Below, piece by piece: positions 1 through 11,725 of a stretch of 64,000 nucleotides of DNA. The notes under the pieces were generated by a model. It did no database searches. It was given only the letters and a program-made list of their open reading frames with translations, and was not told the DNA's origin. The stretch lies in the NCBI GenBank assembly GCA_031308135.1, contig JAHLJT010000631.1, positions 3,697,371 to 3,761,370 of the forward strand, read 5' to 3'. The translations under genes were made by a program, and so were the position numbers. The first letter of the stretch is position 1. Every line of letters starts with the position of its first letter. This stretch comes from Acheta domesticus (taxonomy: Eukaryota; Arthropoda; Insecta; Orthoptera; Gryllidae).

Positions 1-994
1 GACCAATTAGCTCCTATTTAAAGTGAAATTGCTACTGGGGTTAAGGTAATTCATTCCGGGAGCCATAATCAAAATGATTCAATTTAATAAAACTATTTCC
101 ATCAAGAATAAAAAATGTTCGATTATTTACAATTTAAACAATATTTGAAAACAATACGTAAACTTACATACTAATATTATTCATAACAAGAGGGTTTAAT
201 ATTGAATATACATTTTTATATCATAAGATTTGTCTTTGCATTAACAGTATTTACATGAACATTTCAATGTGTCAAGAAGTAGTACAGTTTGGCTCTCGTA
301 TAAGGCGCCATAATGATACCGGTTGCCACTAAAGTAACACCATTCTGTTTACTTTCTTGCTTGATTACTCTGAGCTTTTAGGTGCAGTATTAATTTCTCG
401 TACATTAGTACTTCGTAATTAGTTTCGCTTCGTACTTTTGACGTTTTTTTACTGATCTAAAGCACTTTTTGAACCAAGTTTGACGAAATATTACATTTAT
501 AATTTAAGTAACAAGCCACACCACATCCGTAACTTTTGACCTGCTTCGGTGGATGTTAGTATTGTTCTTCATCATGTGTAAAACGGTTTCAATAATTAGT
601 ACATTAGGACTGGAATATTTGTTTATTACATCAGAGAAGTCGAGAATTGTCAAAGTGCAAGAGTCTCTATCACCTAGTCAATCGGAACCTTGAATTTATA
701 TTTTCATCGACTTCGTTTTGCACATAACTGGCATAAATAATTTTACAAAGAGTACGAAAGCGTGAATTCTCATATCAGACAGTTACAGATACAGACAGTA
801 TTAAAAGTTCTCAAAATACAAATGCTGAGTTATTTAATTCACATTTTTCTTATTTAACAGCCTGTTAAAAGATTACTTCAGTAATTTTCACTTAACGTAA
901 TTGTAGTTTTACAATGTGCCGTGACAGTATTTTTAATAAAATTTTCAGGCTTGCTCATCAGGTAAATAAAAAAGTTTTACAAGTTTTGGATTTA
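1..994. other. AT-rich sequence, nothing recognised
   Basis: I see no reading frame of useful length, no terminal repeat and no tRNA-like box here. The sequence is ordinary AT-rich intergenic DNA that ends at the target-site duplication of the next element. Confidence 0.5.
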
Positions 995-1002
995 ATGATA
1001 AC

Positions 1003-1647
1003 TAGGGAGCGGATTTCTAGGATTTTGCATATTTTTGTTCATTGCTTCGGGACATAGCTAAGTCAAATTTCTTGACATTTTGTTAGAATTGGATGCTATG
1101 TAGACTAATATGTTAGTGCATATTTGTGAAAATTTGGCCGATTTTCCTTATTGGTGTCTATTCGTGTAATTATAGAATCTTATTTTGCATATTTCGTTAA
1201 AATTGAGTCATATCTCTAAAATGCTTAATGTTTTCGTAAAACCATTTATTTGTGAGCGTCCATTGACTACAACGCTCGTCACAATTTGCATTTTTTATCC
1301 TTTTCTATAGATGACAAAGTACGTGTGCAAATGTAGTATATTTATTTATATATGTTTAAACAAGGCAGCAAAAATAGAAAAGACATACAATGTACTTCCC
1401 TAAGGTGCATATTCATTCAATAATTTCTCTTGAAGAGTCACCCCAGTTATATTACGTTTGCATAAAATATATCTTTTCATTCTAAACATGCTTCTCCCGA
1501 ATTTTGTCAAGAAAGGTCCATACAGGAAATTAAATATTGCTAATTTGAATTGCATATTACAGTGCAAATTTTAGAATTTTTAGGTCATGAATGCATATTT
1601 TGGAAAGAACATTTCAAGATTTTTAGGGCATAAAAATCCTCTCCCTA
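1003..1647. mobile_element. Non-autonomous hAT-like DNA transposon (hAT-1)
   Basis: Seen: the left end reads TAGGGAGCGGATTTCTAGG, and the reverse complement of the right end reads TAGGGAGAGGATTTTTATG. The ends are flanked by an 8-bp near-identical duplication, ATGATAAC at 995-1002 and ATGATAAT at 1648-1655. Known: an 8-bp TSD with short terminal inverted repeats is typical of hAT elements. The 645-bp interior is AT-rich and has no transposase frame, so it would depend on a transposase supplied elsewhere. The one mismatch in the TSD suggests moderate age. Its ends resemble those of the element at 19491-20189. Confidence 0.75.
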
Positions 1648-1655
1648 ATGATAAT

Positions 1656-2754
1656 ACTTCTTACACCAGACATAATCAGTACTTTTGCGAATTAAACTCC
1701 ATCTTTCTATTTCTAATGCTTGTAAAGCGATTTATCACTTGCTAATACTACAAGCATACAGGTCCACGTAAATGCACGTACTATGTTCGTTAAACGGTGC
1801 CTGCATTCACGAAGTGGTAATGCGAGCTCCTATGAGCGTTCTCAATGGCAGGAACGGATACCCCACGAGGATATCGCATTTCAGCTTCCGGAAAGGAGGA
1901 ATGATTTACATCCACTTTCGTCACATACAAGAGGATTTTCGTCGTGCCATTAAGTATTTTTCTCGCTCCAGACATTTTCAAGAGTATTTGAAAGTGTTAT
2001 CGTGATAAGTGGAAAATAAAACTACGAAGATAGTGAAATATCTTGAAACGTTGAAAGGAAATTAAAGTAAAATTAGGTGAAAATTAATTTAAAATATGAA
2101 TGTTTCCTTTGATTGCCTAAACACTATATTTGTATGGTGTAAATTCACAGTTTTTCAGAAGCAGTATTGACAAAAATCTCATTTGTTCAAAAGAGTTGAA
2201 AATCCAAAAATTCCTGACGGGAGTCGTCGTGTTGATAAGTATATTTTTGCAAGTCGCAAGAGCGGGACGAGTGGAATCACTGAGTCCACAGTCTTCCTAA
2301 CTGAAAGGTGGGCCTTTTCTGAAGAGAAAAGTCTGTAAATAATGACTGTGATTAATTTCATTGGAAAGTCTCAGGATGGCACGCATCGGACTCAGGTCGA
2401 TACATTTCTCATGATGACAATGACACTAAATCAGAAATGAACCTCGATCAGCACTACAATACTTCCCTTCGAGTCGCAAACTAACAAACTTCAAAAGGAA
2501 GTTTTATTACGTAAACTGCATTATTCTGCATACAATTAGCAGTAATTTTTAAAAATGAGCAATGAGGATATGAGAGGAAGCTATGGAAATAAAACCCTTC
2601 GTATGAGAAAATACGCGTCCGTTTTGTGGAAGATCTTCGCATTTTTCATTATGATGAGTATTACAGTTGAATCCCAACGAAGGCGAGGAAGGATGCTCAC
2701 ACAATGGTGGTTTGCCTTTCCCTCTCACAGAATGAATTTGGTAGCAGTGACCGT
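1656..2754. other. AT-rich sequence, nothing recognised
   Basis: Only short frames of 60-77 codons occur on either strand, none with recognisable motifs. I see no terminal repeats. Confidence 0.45.
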
Positions 2755-3228
2755 GAAAGGAGGCCCTCGGTGACTCGTTCGTTAGCGTGTTCGCTTTCCA
2801 TGCGCAACCTCGGGTTCGATTCCCGGCCGGAGCAAAGTAATAATTGGACGGTGTTGTGCATCAACCGGTTAGGCGACATCATACAAGTTTTGAGATAATC
2901 GTGTTCAAAGGTTTTCTTACATCTTCAATTCTAAAAACTGTCATTTAATTATTTCATTCACTGAAGCGCCAAACTACACAAACATGAGTGGAATATCTGG
3001 CGCTTACCTGCATAATGTGCAATTAAGAACAGCAGATTTGAAGATCTAGGTTTATAGCCGGTTGTTGTGAAACATAAAATCCCTGATGTGGCTGATTACA
3101 TTTTACATTAATTATAAATCTATTTTTTACAAATTTGGCGCCAAAATTTTGCGTAAACTTAGAATGTGCGCCAATGTAACTGATGGGGGTCCATATCTAT
3201 TTTTTTTTTCTTTCCAAAAATGGCGCTT
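2755..3228 (+). repeat. SINE family C, copy 1, with tRNA-like head
   Basis: Seen: a tRNA-like head at about 2758-2832 has a B-box-like GGTTCGATTCC inside a stem-compatible CCTCGGGTTCGATTCCCGG and ends in GGAGCA. The body from about 2853 to 3228 closely matches 57829-58208, including the blocks ATGAGTGGAATATCTGGCGC and GATTTGAAGATCTAGGTTTA, and ends near a T-run followed by GGCGCTTAGC. Inference: a Pol III SINE family with a tRNA-derived head and an unrelated body. A family C copy directly abuts SINE A copy 1. Confidence 0.65.
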
Positions 3229-3233
3229 AGCAT

Positions 3234-3706
3234 CGACGGTGCAGGATTTGGGACTAGCTAGATAGCTATGTAGGTCGAATCCAGTCGCTGTCTGGAGGCG
3301 ATTTATAGTGGTCGGCTGCTGTAATCGGCTATTTCCTGTGGTTTTCCAATCAAATACCACGCGAAATCGGAGCAGTACCCCAACAATTGGGTCACAAATC
3401 GAGCGCGATCTTTCCTTTCTCTTCCTTTCCCTATTCTAAGCCCTAACACACACTTACACTTAGATTCACTACACTACCACTCATGTCGGGAGTAAAGAGC
3501 TTGCCCCGTCTGAGGCGGAGCCCCGCTCCTAAGAGATACCTAGATGGGGAAACCGCACAAACAGACGTGTAGGTCAGCGTTTGATCTCGCCATCCAGCGT
3601 GGGAACAACACCGTCACATCCCATGATAAAAACATGCACTGCACTTGCGTGACCATCCCATTTGATGCGCCCGCAAACACGAAATAACGAATCAATAAAT
3701 CGACCA
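3234..3706 (+). repeat. SINE family A, 5'-truncated copy 1
   Basis: This starts inside the family body (GCAGGATTTGGGACTAGCTA) and runs through the conserved blocks GTCGAAT..CAGTCGCTG, GAGCAGTACCCCAACAA, the CA-rich stretch and ATCTCGCCATCCAGCGTGGG to the GAATCAATAAATCGA tail. The tRNA-like head is missing. It is diverged from other copies, with many C-to-T type changes. Confidence 0.75.
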
Positions 3707-4005
3707 ACTTTCTGTTCCACGTACTTGGGGCGTAGTTGAAACCCCTGCGTCAACAAGGTAGACTACATTTCCAAGCAAATCATTGATGAAAATGTGATTA
3801 CTAAAAGACTAATATTATTCTAAAATGGAAGAATTGAGATCTTCGGATTGAAATAATAGGATCTGTCGTTTTGGACGGAATCATAAATATTCTTTTTCAT
3901 AATGAATACCCGAGTGAGTCCATTATTCTGAACGCTAACCGGAATCTTATCTAATCGCCACCCTTTGATTATAATAATTCATTAGCACCGTTTCAGAAGT
4001 ATTTA

Positions 4006-4240
4006 TAGTGCGGTTTTTCTAACCCTGCCCCTCAGGCCCCTATGGTCACAATGGAATATCACACGGCATTTTGCGTCTTTCTCCCATGTGCCGCTACAAG
4101 TCGCATGAACGCAAGCGCTGCTTGATACGATCGCGATCATGCGATATCTGGCTGCACGACTGAGAACGTCGCAAAATACCATGACGTATTATATCATGAA
4201 GTCGGCCCTTGAGGGGCAAAGTTATAAAAATCGCAGTGTA
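4006..4240. mobile_element. MITE with TA target site, about 232 bp
   Basis: Seen: the left end AGTGCGGTTTTTCTAACCCT is matched by the right end, whose reverse complement begins CACTGCGATTTTTATAACTT. TGCCCCTCA is shared just inside both ends, and GGTATTTTGCG / GGCATTTTGCG occurs further in. Both ends abut TA. Inference: a non-autonomous Tc1/mariner-type MITE. No coding capacity is seen. Confidence 0.6.
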
Positions 4241-4271
4241 TGGTTGTAGAACACAGAGAATCTTGTGACGG

Positions 4272-4314
4272 CGTTGAGGTTAGCTTTAGCATAAGGTTAG
4301 CTTTAGCATAGGGT
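4272..4314 (+). repeat. Short tandem repeat, 2 x about 21 bp
   Basis: GGTTAGCTTTAGCATA is repeated twice in tandem and followed by a partial third GGTTA. It is too short to assign. Confidence 0.6.
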
Positions 4315-4379
4315 TAATACATTAATTTTATAAAACTGTATTCAGTAATGTTGTTTGATGTTCATTTTGTATATTTGTT

Positions 4380-4500
4380 GTATATATGTAGTGGTTTGAT
4401 ATTTGTTTTATGTAGATTAATTGATTGGAAAACGCTACCACCGGAATTATTTTATGTATACTAAGTAGCGAAATAAATATTCTATTCTATTCTATTCTAA
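4380..4500 (+). repeat. (ATTCT)n tail, possible retroelement 3' end
   Basis: AATAAA is followed by ATTCTATTCTATTCTATTCT. Many LINEs end in such simple repeats, so this may be a 5'-truncated LINE. I cannot identify any coding remnant upstream. Confidence 0.4.
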
Positions 4501-4559
4501 CGAATGCCTGAGAGGTTCCCTGAAAGGCAAGTGCTCAGAAAGCGAGTCGACTGTTGGCC

Positions 4560-4797
4560 CCACTGTGCGAGGGCCAGTCCGGCCGGCGCTGCGCGGCGCG
4601 GCGCGGCGCGGCGCGGCGTCGAACGGGGCGGGTGGAGGAATGCAGCGCGGACAGGCGCCGGCGCCGTCGTCCTCTCCGCTCCGCCCCCGGCCCCGCCCCC
4701 CGCCCTCGCAGGCCGCGTCCGCATTCCGAGGGCCTCTTCGCGAGGACGTGTGGGCCTGCCACCAGTCGTTTCGCGGAACACCAACGCTCTCGCACCG
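4560..4797. other. GC/CpG island 1
   Basis: A very GC-rich stretch with repeated GGCGCGGCGCGGCGC and CCGCCCCCGGCCCCGCC. All six frames are open for long distances here, which is an artefact of composition. No gene is supported. Confidence 0.6.
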
Positions 4798-5050
4798 GCT
4801 GAGGTGGCTCAGGGCATCAACTGATGCCAATGCTGTGCCTCTGACCGGGAGATGCGAATTTTCCAGTCCCGACGATCGCAGGGTTTTGGCTTCATACATA
4901 GGTCGAATTCAGCCACCGCCTGAAGAAGAATTTCAGAGGGAGGCTGCTCTGATCAGTAGCGTTCCGAGGTTTGTTCTATCAACTCCAGGTGAATGCGGGT
5001 GTTCTGCCCTAACAAACGGGCCACAGACCGCGCACGATCTTTCCTTCCAA
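4798..5050 (+). repeat. SINE family A, 3'-truncated copy 2
   Basis: The head GAGGTGGCTCAGGGCATCAA carries an A-box-like TGGCTCAGGGC. The B-box region is diverged (TTTTCCAGTCCC). The body continues to the CGCACGATCTTTCCTTCC block and then stops. It lies directly downstream of GC island 1. Confidence 0.75.
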
Positions 5051-5519
5051 ATTCATAGTTTTGCAATGTTTCCCCTTTGCAATTTTCAAAAAATAAGCGC
5101 CAATTTTTTACTGTTCTTTGATGTATACGACGAGAAACTTTCTAGACAAAAATTGAAAACATTTTTAAGAAAATAGATGTTTAAAAATTGCCTAAATTTC
5201 ACGCAAAACTGCGCAAAGACTACTCATATTTTCGAAACAATGTACGTGACCTTTCATCAATATCTGCCTTTCAACAATCGATTTTATTAAGAAAAAATTC
5301 ATTCTTCAATATTGTAATTACAGAAAAAAACCGAAAACAATTCGAAACTTTTCCAACTTTTGACAAATCAGGAATTTCAAAGAAAATGAGACCTGCGCCT
5401 TTCTTTTAAGTGTTTTCTGTGGTATCCGGGTTTAATAAAAAAAAATTGGAGCCACAAAATTTGAAGAAAAGTTTGAAAATGTAATTGACGCTTCATGTAA
5501 AGTACCGCCAAAATTAAAA
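5051..5519. other. AT-rich diverged sequence
   Basis: Short A/T-rich frames only. A segment near 5465-5520 resembles 13385-13445 (GAAAA..TTTGAAAATGT..GC..TATGTAAA), which suggests an old unnamed dispersed repeat. Confidence 0.3.
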
Positions 5520-5765
5520 TATCCGTTTTAGACTTGCCGGACCTCAAGTTAGGGACCACTTTAAATCGATCACGGAATATCAAATTTGGAGAAAATCGGC
5601 TGAACGTTTTAGGCGCTACCGTTGACCATAGCCAGATGGATGGATGGATGGATGGATGGACGGACGGACGGACGCACGCACGAACGGACGGAGAGTGCAA
5701 TAGACATTTTGCCTTGAATAGATTTTTCGATACCAAGGCCTCACAAAAAATAATTGTTAGTGCAT
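5520..5765 (+). repeat. Repeat with internal (GGAT/GGAC)n microsatellite
   Basis: A non-coding segment contains (GATG)n changing to (GACG)n at about 5635-5690, followed by ATTTTTCGATACCAAGG. The minus strand of 58975-59250 has the same order of parts: a GGAC/GGAT microsatellite and then TTTTTCGATACCAAGGGC. This suggests one dispersed family with a built-in microsatellite. Confidence 0.5.
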
Positions 5766-5769
5766 AATG

Positions 5770-6296
5770 TGTTAGTGGAAGAAATTTATTACATATAGGA
5801 ACAAGATTTATCCATGTTTTTGTTAACAGGTCCCGGCAGTAAGGGTTCTCTTCTTAACTAAAGATGAGACAGTAAACATATTGTGAATATCGAAACAAAA
5901 AAAAAAACAAAAAAAAGGGAAATTCATTATTACTTCACAATTCCAAAACCCTCGAACAAAATTGGAACAGTATTGCCAAATCCAAATGCGTACACCCGTA
6001 TAAATAGAACTTAGTCCAAAGGTTTCACAACCATACAATAGTTCTGTTTTTAGCGTAAAATTCTGATTCATACGGGAGTGAGTGTTCGGGTTGGGGAGCG
6101 AGTGGGCGGCGCGAAGTGGCTGGTGACATTTCCTTTTCTCGGCGCAATTGCCTTCTCCGTCTGCATCCGGTCGTCTCGCAGCAGCAGCAGCAGCTGGCGG
6201 CCAGTGGCGCGACGACTCAGTTCATGAGGAGGTCGTTCCAGCCACTCGCGTTCACCTCGCGATCATATCGAACAATCTGGAGATTGCCGATCCTCT
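5770..6296. other. Mixed sequence with (CAG)5
   Basis: AT-rich up to about 6060, then moderately GC-rich with CAGCAGCAGCAGCAG at about 6178-6192. No gene or element boundary is recognised. Confidence 0.4.
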
Positions 6297-6512
6297 GTGG
6301 TCGAGATCGCTAAGCCATTGGTGTTTTAGCGATCTCGGACCGAAGGGTCGCGGGTTCGAGTCCTCCGTCGGACATGGTTGTATTTGTTTTCGTCCTTTTA
6401 GCCCCTATCATCACCATATCAAATCATCTTCACAGTTACCATAACGTTAACCCAATAGTGGACGCTAATAACCTAGATGTTGATGCGACCTTAAATAACG
6501 ACAACAAAAAAG
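6297..6512 (+). repeat. SINE family B, copy 1, tRNA-derived
   Basis: Seen: a head with GTGGTCGAGATCG and the B-box GGGTTCGAGTCCTCC, then a body with GTATTTGTTTTCGTCCTTT, CATCACCATATCA, ACAGTTACCATAACGTTAA and GACCTTAAATAAC. The minus strand of 41862-42086 and 11240-11430 shows the same order of blocks. Known: A and B boxes mark Pol III SINEs derived from tRNA. Confidence 0.75.
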
Positions 6513-6654
6513 TCTGGAGATTATTGTTACTTATTATGTATTGCTATGTAAGCTTAATTCAATTATTACATCATGGATATTGGGCTTCATATTCGGGCCT
6601 TGACTTTGAAACTATCTGCATTCTATGTACAAATTATGATTTCGTGCCTTTTCC

Positions 6655-6910
6655 ACCCGAGTCCAACCCGGCGGCGTTATCGCTTGTGGCTGCGTTCTCG
6701 CAAGAGAAGAAATGTAAAACGGTACGTCGTGTGTTCGAACTCCACCGTTAGCGGATTTTCGACATCAGTTAAGTAGCTGGTCGGGATGACGACACGGTCT
6801 GGAGAAAATTCCAAAGGCTGACTGCGGTGATGCAAATCTTTCCGTAGTTTCGATCTAGTATTTCTAACGGGTACTGAACAGTACGTAAAGTAACGGTCAC
6901 TGCTTAGTTG
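6655..6910 (+). repeat. Possible strongly diverged SINE A copy
   Basis: A B-box-like GTGTTCGAACTCC is followed by GCGGATTTTCGACATCAGTTAAGTAGCTGG, of which GGATTTTCGACA is a hallmark of family A. The remainder is poorly conserved. A distinct SINE family is an alternative. Confidence 0.3.
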
Positions 6911-9442
6911 TTCTACTTCTCATTCAAGTCGTCAGGGCCGGATGATGAGCTGCTTGCCCCATCACATGCCGTATTCATAATGAACTATGTTTCTAGGCTC
7001 CGGCGGTAATGTAAACATGCTAATCCAGCGCCACATGCAGAAGGAGGAATGTATAATGCTAACTTTCGCACTCCCCGGGAGAACCGATAACTCTTGTTCT
7101 TTCTTTTTAAACAGTAAAAAATACAGCAAATAATTCGAGTAAATAATCAGTTAAAGAACCTATTTCCGGACCTGAAATCCAATTTCTTGCTAGGCGTTCC
7201 TTTGCCTCATCCTGCCTTCTAGAATATTAAACACCATGATGAATATTTGCATAAAACTCTCATTTTCTCATAAACCAACATAATAAATATATTTTGCAAA
7301 TAACAATCCCCAATTCATTAAACCAACACTCACATTTGAAAAAAGTCCTTCTTCAAATAAAAGTCAAACATCACATTTATTGCCCATCTTCGGTACGCAA
7401 GAAAACTGCTGTATCTAAAAATATTGGCATTTTGCAGGAGAACGGTTGTTAAGTAGAGCCGAGCAACCAATTACAGTGTTTTAGTCTGTGCACCGGCTGA
7501 GAAATATCTCCTTGAAATTTTTTACTGTAAAAATATAGTATGTTCTAAATAAATTATTCATTTCACTCAAAAACGACAATTTTTGTCATATTACTTTTTT
7601 GTTCAACCAGGGTACATAGAAAAAACACTTCACACATATTTTTGAAATAAAACAAAGACATTGATATGGCTATTGTTCCACAAGCTGATTGTATTTAAAA
7701 ATGACATCTTTCTCTCTCTCACACACACTCTCTCTCTATCTCTGTCTCTCTCAGGCTTAAAAATTAACATTGAAATGAATGCAAAGTAATCCTAATATGA
7801 TAATATTCATAACAAACGTGGTATACAAGTGTGCTTAAATAATTTCAAAACATCTTTAAACAAACATTATAGAAACCCCTAGTAAATATTAACTCTCCGA
7901 TGAAAACCTCAAGCGAAACGTTCCCCTTGTCATTTGTCAACCAAAGTGACCTATACTTCTGGTGGCAACACATCTCCTCAGCACAATAAATGTCCAAGGT
8001 TAATTTAGAGCTTTGGGTTGTTGTGCTGCAACAGTTAAGAGTCAGCAGCTCTTTCATTTTCTTAAATGTGCGTTTAAATGCGGACTTTAAATGTTACAGC
8101 CCTGTGAGTATAAGAGGAGTAGACATCCGTACTCGTGCGTCATGATGGAAGAAGACAGATGAAGAGAGATGAGCTGTTCGAGCTCATTTCTGCCGATTGT
8201 CCTCCAACAATGTCGACGGATTCGCAGAAACGCGCAGTAAGAAAAACCTGCCGCACCGTACAGTCACGAAGTATATGCCACACTTTCATTAGAGAACTAC
8301 AAGTAACAGGGTCATTCCTAATTTACATTAAATTTTGAATTGTAACAAATATAGAAGCCGAATTTTGCGTGTTCGGATATCTGCGTTTTATTTAGTAGCA
8401 CAGTATTTAGTATTTATTTAGAAACACATTACATGAAATAGCATTGAAGTCTTTGTTAGAAAACGACATTGAAATTAACGTTCATTGAGGAGTTTAAAAA
8501 AATTGTGACTTAAGAAGTATGAAATACGGTGTAATTTTATTTTGGTAATACAATTCTATCATTTCGGAGGTACATAATCACTTGAACAGAGCTCAATATC
8601 ATTAATAGAATTAAATGTTTTGTAGGAAATAATAATACATCATCTTCAAGATACGAATGGGAAACCAAATTTATTTGATATGCTCTCAAATGATTTTTTA
8701 TTAATTTGTGCACACGATTGAAACATTTTATAATTATTTTCGACTTTCGTGTTATTTAATGTTTGTAAATGAAAATAATAGATTTCTTCCATCACGAAAG
8801 TTGAGTTGCAATAATAACTTGTATCTAGAGCTCTTGCTTCTTATAATCTCTTGCTTTCTAGAGCGTAAAATACCCGATAACTCTCCAAATTGTTTCTGAA
8901 TCTGCTCCAAAAATGTGGGCCTTCCATCGAGCCTTGAGGCCTACGAGGTAGTTTGTAGCCTCACTAACTTCAATTTTTGATACAAAGAAAAAAATATTTA
9001 CTTTTCAACTCTCTCTTTACTTCTTGCTTACCTTATCCTTCTCTTCAACCCACTTTTCACAACTGTATATTATTTCTATGCCTTTGAAGAAATACTACGA
9101 AGTTTTGTTCGCAAAATGGTCAAAATGATTTTTTTTTCATCTCACACTCTTCTTCTCCGAAGGTTTTTCTTCAGTTTTGTTAAATGGAAGACGTGGCTGA
9201 GTGATCAATCTGAACTGTAGTGTGATTAGTCACCTCCTTCAAGCCATTGTCTTTCACTACATCCTTTGCAATCTGATTAGTAAGCACAGGTGCGTTGTTG
9301 CTAAACGTCTTGGGATATTACGCAGAGCGTAATGACTAACTGACTAAGATGTTGGCTGTAAACTTATAGCATTACAGCATTTAGAGATACGACTGTATAC
9401 TGCTCAGAAGGTTCTCCCATTGATGCCACTGATATCAGGGAC
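6911..9442. other. AT-rich sequence with one (TC)n microsatellite
   Basis: A CT/AC-rich microsatellite lies at about 7709-7755. Reading frames are under 90 codons with no motifs. The segment 9180-9440 has short GTGGCTGAGTG-like text but no convincing tRNA-like head. Nothing else is recognised. Confidence 0.45.
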
Positions 9443-9874
9443 TTAGGTGGCTCAGGGCATCAATTGATGTCACTGTAGTGCCTCTGACCCAGACGGTTTA
9501 GGTTTCGAGTCCCTTCGGTGGCAGGATTTTCGACACTAGCTACATAGCTAAGTCACACTCAGTCGCTAGACTAGACGATAATTCTAGCAACCGGCCGCTC
9601 TTATCGTTAGTTTTCCGTGGTTCCTCCGATGAACACCCGGCGAATGCAAGAACAGTACCTTAACAGCCGGGCCACAGATCGCGCGCGATCTCTCCTTCCT
9701 CCTCCTTATTCCATTACACACTTCCTTCTACTTACACACTTAGAAGCATAACACTACCACACATATCGGGAGGCTAATAAAAAGTGTTGCTACAAGAAAA
9801 ACATACACTGCACTTAGGGGACTAATGGACTTGGCTGTTGACGCGTCCGGAATCAGTCAGTCAATCAATCAATG
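9443..9874 (+). repeat. SINE family A, copy 3, internally deleted
   Basis: The head has AGGTGGCTCAGGGCATCAA and the B-box-like GGTTTCGAGTCCC. The body runs to ACACATATCGGGAGGCTAAT, then jumps to the 3' block AAAAACATACACTGCACTTA..GACGCGTCCGGAATCA and ends in a (TCAA)n tail. The usual GCTTGTCCCGGCTGGGGCGG..CATCCAGCGGG section is missing, which indicates an internal deletion of about 150 bp. Confidence 0.85.
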
Positions 9875-10548
9875 AGCGACATGTTGCTCAGGTCGGAAAC
9901 CGATGGAACCGTCGGCGTAGAAGGGCGTGAGGGGCTTGCGCCGTGCGGCGACCAGCCTCCCGCTCGCCGTGATGCAAGGACATGGACGCGCTGCTCTGCC
10001 TCACGGATTTTTGCTCGTTCTGTGCAGCACCGAGTGCATCACGATCAACGTGATCGCAACACGGGCACTTCGTTTGTAAGTGGCAAAAAGGTCAGGCCAG
10101 ACGTCGTTCGTCGTCGTGCGACATGGTAAGCGAGCAGTTCCTAAGTGGCAAAAAGTGACAATTTTCGACGGTGGCCAACCAAAAATATCACGATGAACAT
10201 GCGGAAGATGCAACTTTTTTTTAAAAAAAATAGTGCTTCTTAAATCTGTTTCTAACATGATAATGACGGTTCTTTTGGGGTAGAAATGTAGGTTGTGGCA
10301 CGATTCATTCACGCGCGCTGTTGATTCCGATAATGAGTCACTCGCGGCCACGTTGTGCGCAGCCGACGCCCTTTCAGCGAAAGTGACGCTTCGCTACCGA
10401 GTTCTAAATAAAGGACGTGGCTCGCGCCTATGGTTCTCGCATTAACATAAAGCATCCTTGAGTGTCTAAAGCACAATTACTAACGCATTTCATGCGAATA
10501 CTCTCCTTAAAAATCATCTAGTGTGTAAATTATTTTTTGTTTTCCAGG
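9875..10548. other. Moderately GC-rich sequence
   Basis: CACGATCAACGTGATCG is an imperfect palindrome, and AAGTGGCAAAAAG occurs twice, at 10077 and 10143. No element or gene is recognised. Confidence 0.35.
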
Positions 10549-10880
10549 CGAGTCTCCATTTTCTTGCCTCCTGTTTGCCCCTTGAAGCGTCGTGGCGCGC
10601 TCAAACGGTGGCTATCTGCGCAGAACAGGATGTTGAACAAAGGGCGCGGAGGATGGCGCATTGGGAATTTCTGCCTAGCGCGGATACGGCGCGGAGGCAA
10701 TGGGGGCTGCGGAAGGCCTATGTAACGGCGCGAGACAATGCTTCTTTCCTCTTGTTTCTCAGCAGCGTCGGCGTGCGGTTGTGCGAAAGTTTGTGCGAGT
10801 GGCGCACGTGGGCAAGGGGCCGGCAATTCATTGTCGCGACGAGCGATGCATTAGGTCTCAGATGTAGAGCGATGTGGTAG
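10549..10880 (+). other. Open GC-rich segment after a splice-acceptor-like site
   Basis: A T-rich tract ending TTTTCCAG at about 10548 resembles an acceptor, and the frame 10521-10880 stays open for 119 codons. The encoded peptide shows no motif I recognise and the region is GC-rich, so chance openness is likely. An AATAAA follows at 10974. It could be a terminal exon, a non-coding RNA or nothing. Confidence 0.2.
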
Positions 10881-11040
10881 CCGTTCGATTAAAATCTCTC
10901 CTAGTCGTGGGATCTATTTAGTTAGTTAATTGTAAGCAGTGAAATTTGTTATTTGTGTCTACGGTCTAGTTTATGAATAAACTCACTGTTATTACAACCC
11001 ACTCTCGTCTGTGTTTTGATTACACCCGTATGACGCCACA
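10876..11040 (+). repeat. Possible solo LTR or 3' end with AATAAA
   Basis: The segment begins TGTGGTAGCC and ends GACGCCACA, giving TG...CA termini. It contains AATAAA about 65 bp before its end, followed by a CT-rich R/U5-like stretch. This is the shape of a short retrovirus-like LTR, but I see no flanking TSD, primer site or internal domain. A polyadenylated host 3' end is an alternative. Confidence 0.25.
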
Positions 11041-11239
11041 CCCTCACGTTTTCTCCTCCGCACATACGTGCGCGTGAGTGAACCGTACGCGTCCGCGCGC
11101 AACGAATCGTGCCACGAACATCATCTCAGCCTTCATTTGTACTTGGCTGCAGATAAAACTATCGCAAATATTGTGACGCAAGCTGGTGCAAGAAGCTCAC
11201 TGTCTGAAGCCGGATATACTGATCAGCGCTTTTTTTTGT

Positions 11240-11430
11240 TATTTAAGTTCGCATTAACTACTAGGACATTAGCGACCACTATTGGGTGTAACATTATGGT
11301 ATAAGGATGATACGATATGGTGATGACAGGGGGGTGAAAGGACGAACATAAATAACCGTGCCCGAGGCGGGACTCGCGACCCCACTGTCCAAGATCCCTA
11401 CGGCACTACTGCCTTAGCAGCGCTCATGTC
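11240..11430 (-). repeat. SINE family B, copy 2
   Basis: On the minus strand: a diverged B-box (GGGTCGCGAGTCCCGCC), then GTTCGTCCTTTCACCCCCCTGTCATCACCATAT, a TACCATAATGTTACACCCAATAG block and a GTTAATGCGAACTTAAATAAC end. The order matches the other family B copies. Confidence 0.7.
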
Positions 11431-11439
11431 ATTGCACCA

Positions 11440-11700
11440 TGGTCCCCGCTATTGCCATCGCCAGTGTCTCTCCCTGCTGCGGGCCAGTGTTGGGCTGTCG
11501 CGGCGCTGCAGGTGCGGGCCGCGCCGGCCTCCGCGCGCCATGCAAACAGAAACCAGAGAGCGGAGCGGAGGGGCTCGGATGCAGCGGACGTCCTGGAATC
11601 CGCCTCCAGGGCCCTCGCCTCCGGGCACGCGCCGCCAGGGGCGACAGTTCCCTCTAACCACTTCGCCATCGCGCCACGGCGACGACTCACTTCGATTTCT
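11440..11700. other. GC/CpG island 2
   Basis: GC-rich, open in most frames, with no codon-level pattern shared between strands or known motif. It is bounded upstream by a SINE B copy. Confidence 0.5.
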
Positions 11701-11725
11701 GCCTAGAATGGCGCGAAATCAATAA

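Noticed and set aside
2758..2832. Genuine tRNA gene at the SINE C head
   Set aside because: T-arm is good, but the acceptor and anticodon arms do not pair convincingly and it is fused to a dispersed body.
6320..6376. Genuine tRNA gene
   Set aside because: A B-box is present but the cloverleaf is poor and the sequence is the head of a repeated SINE family.
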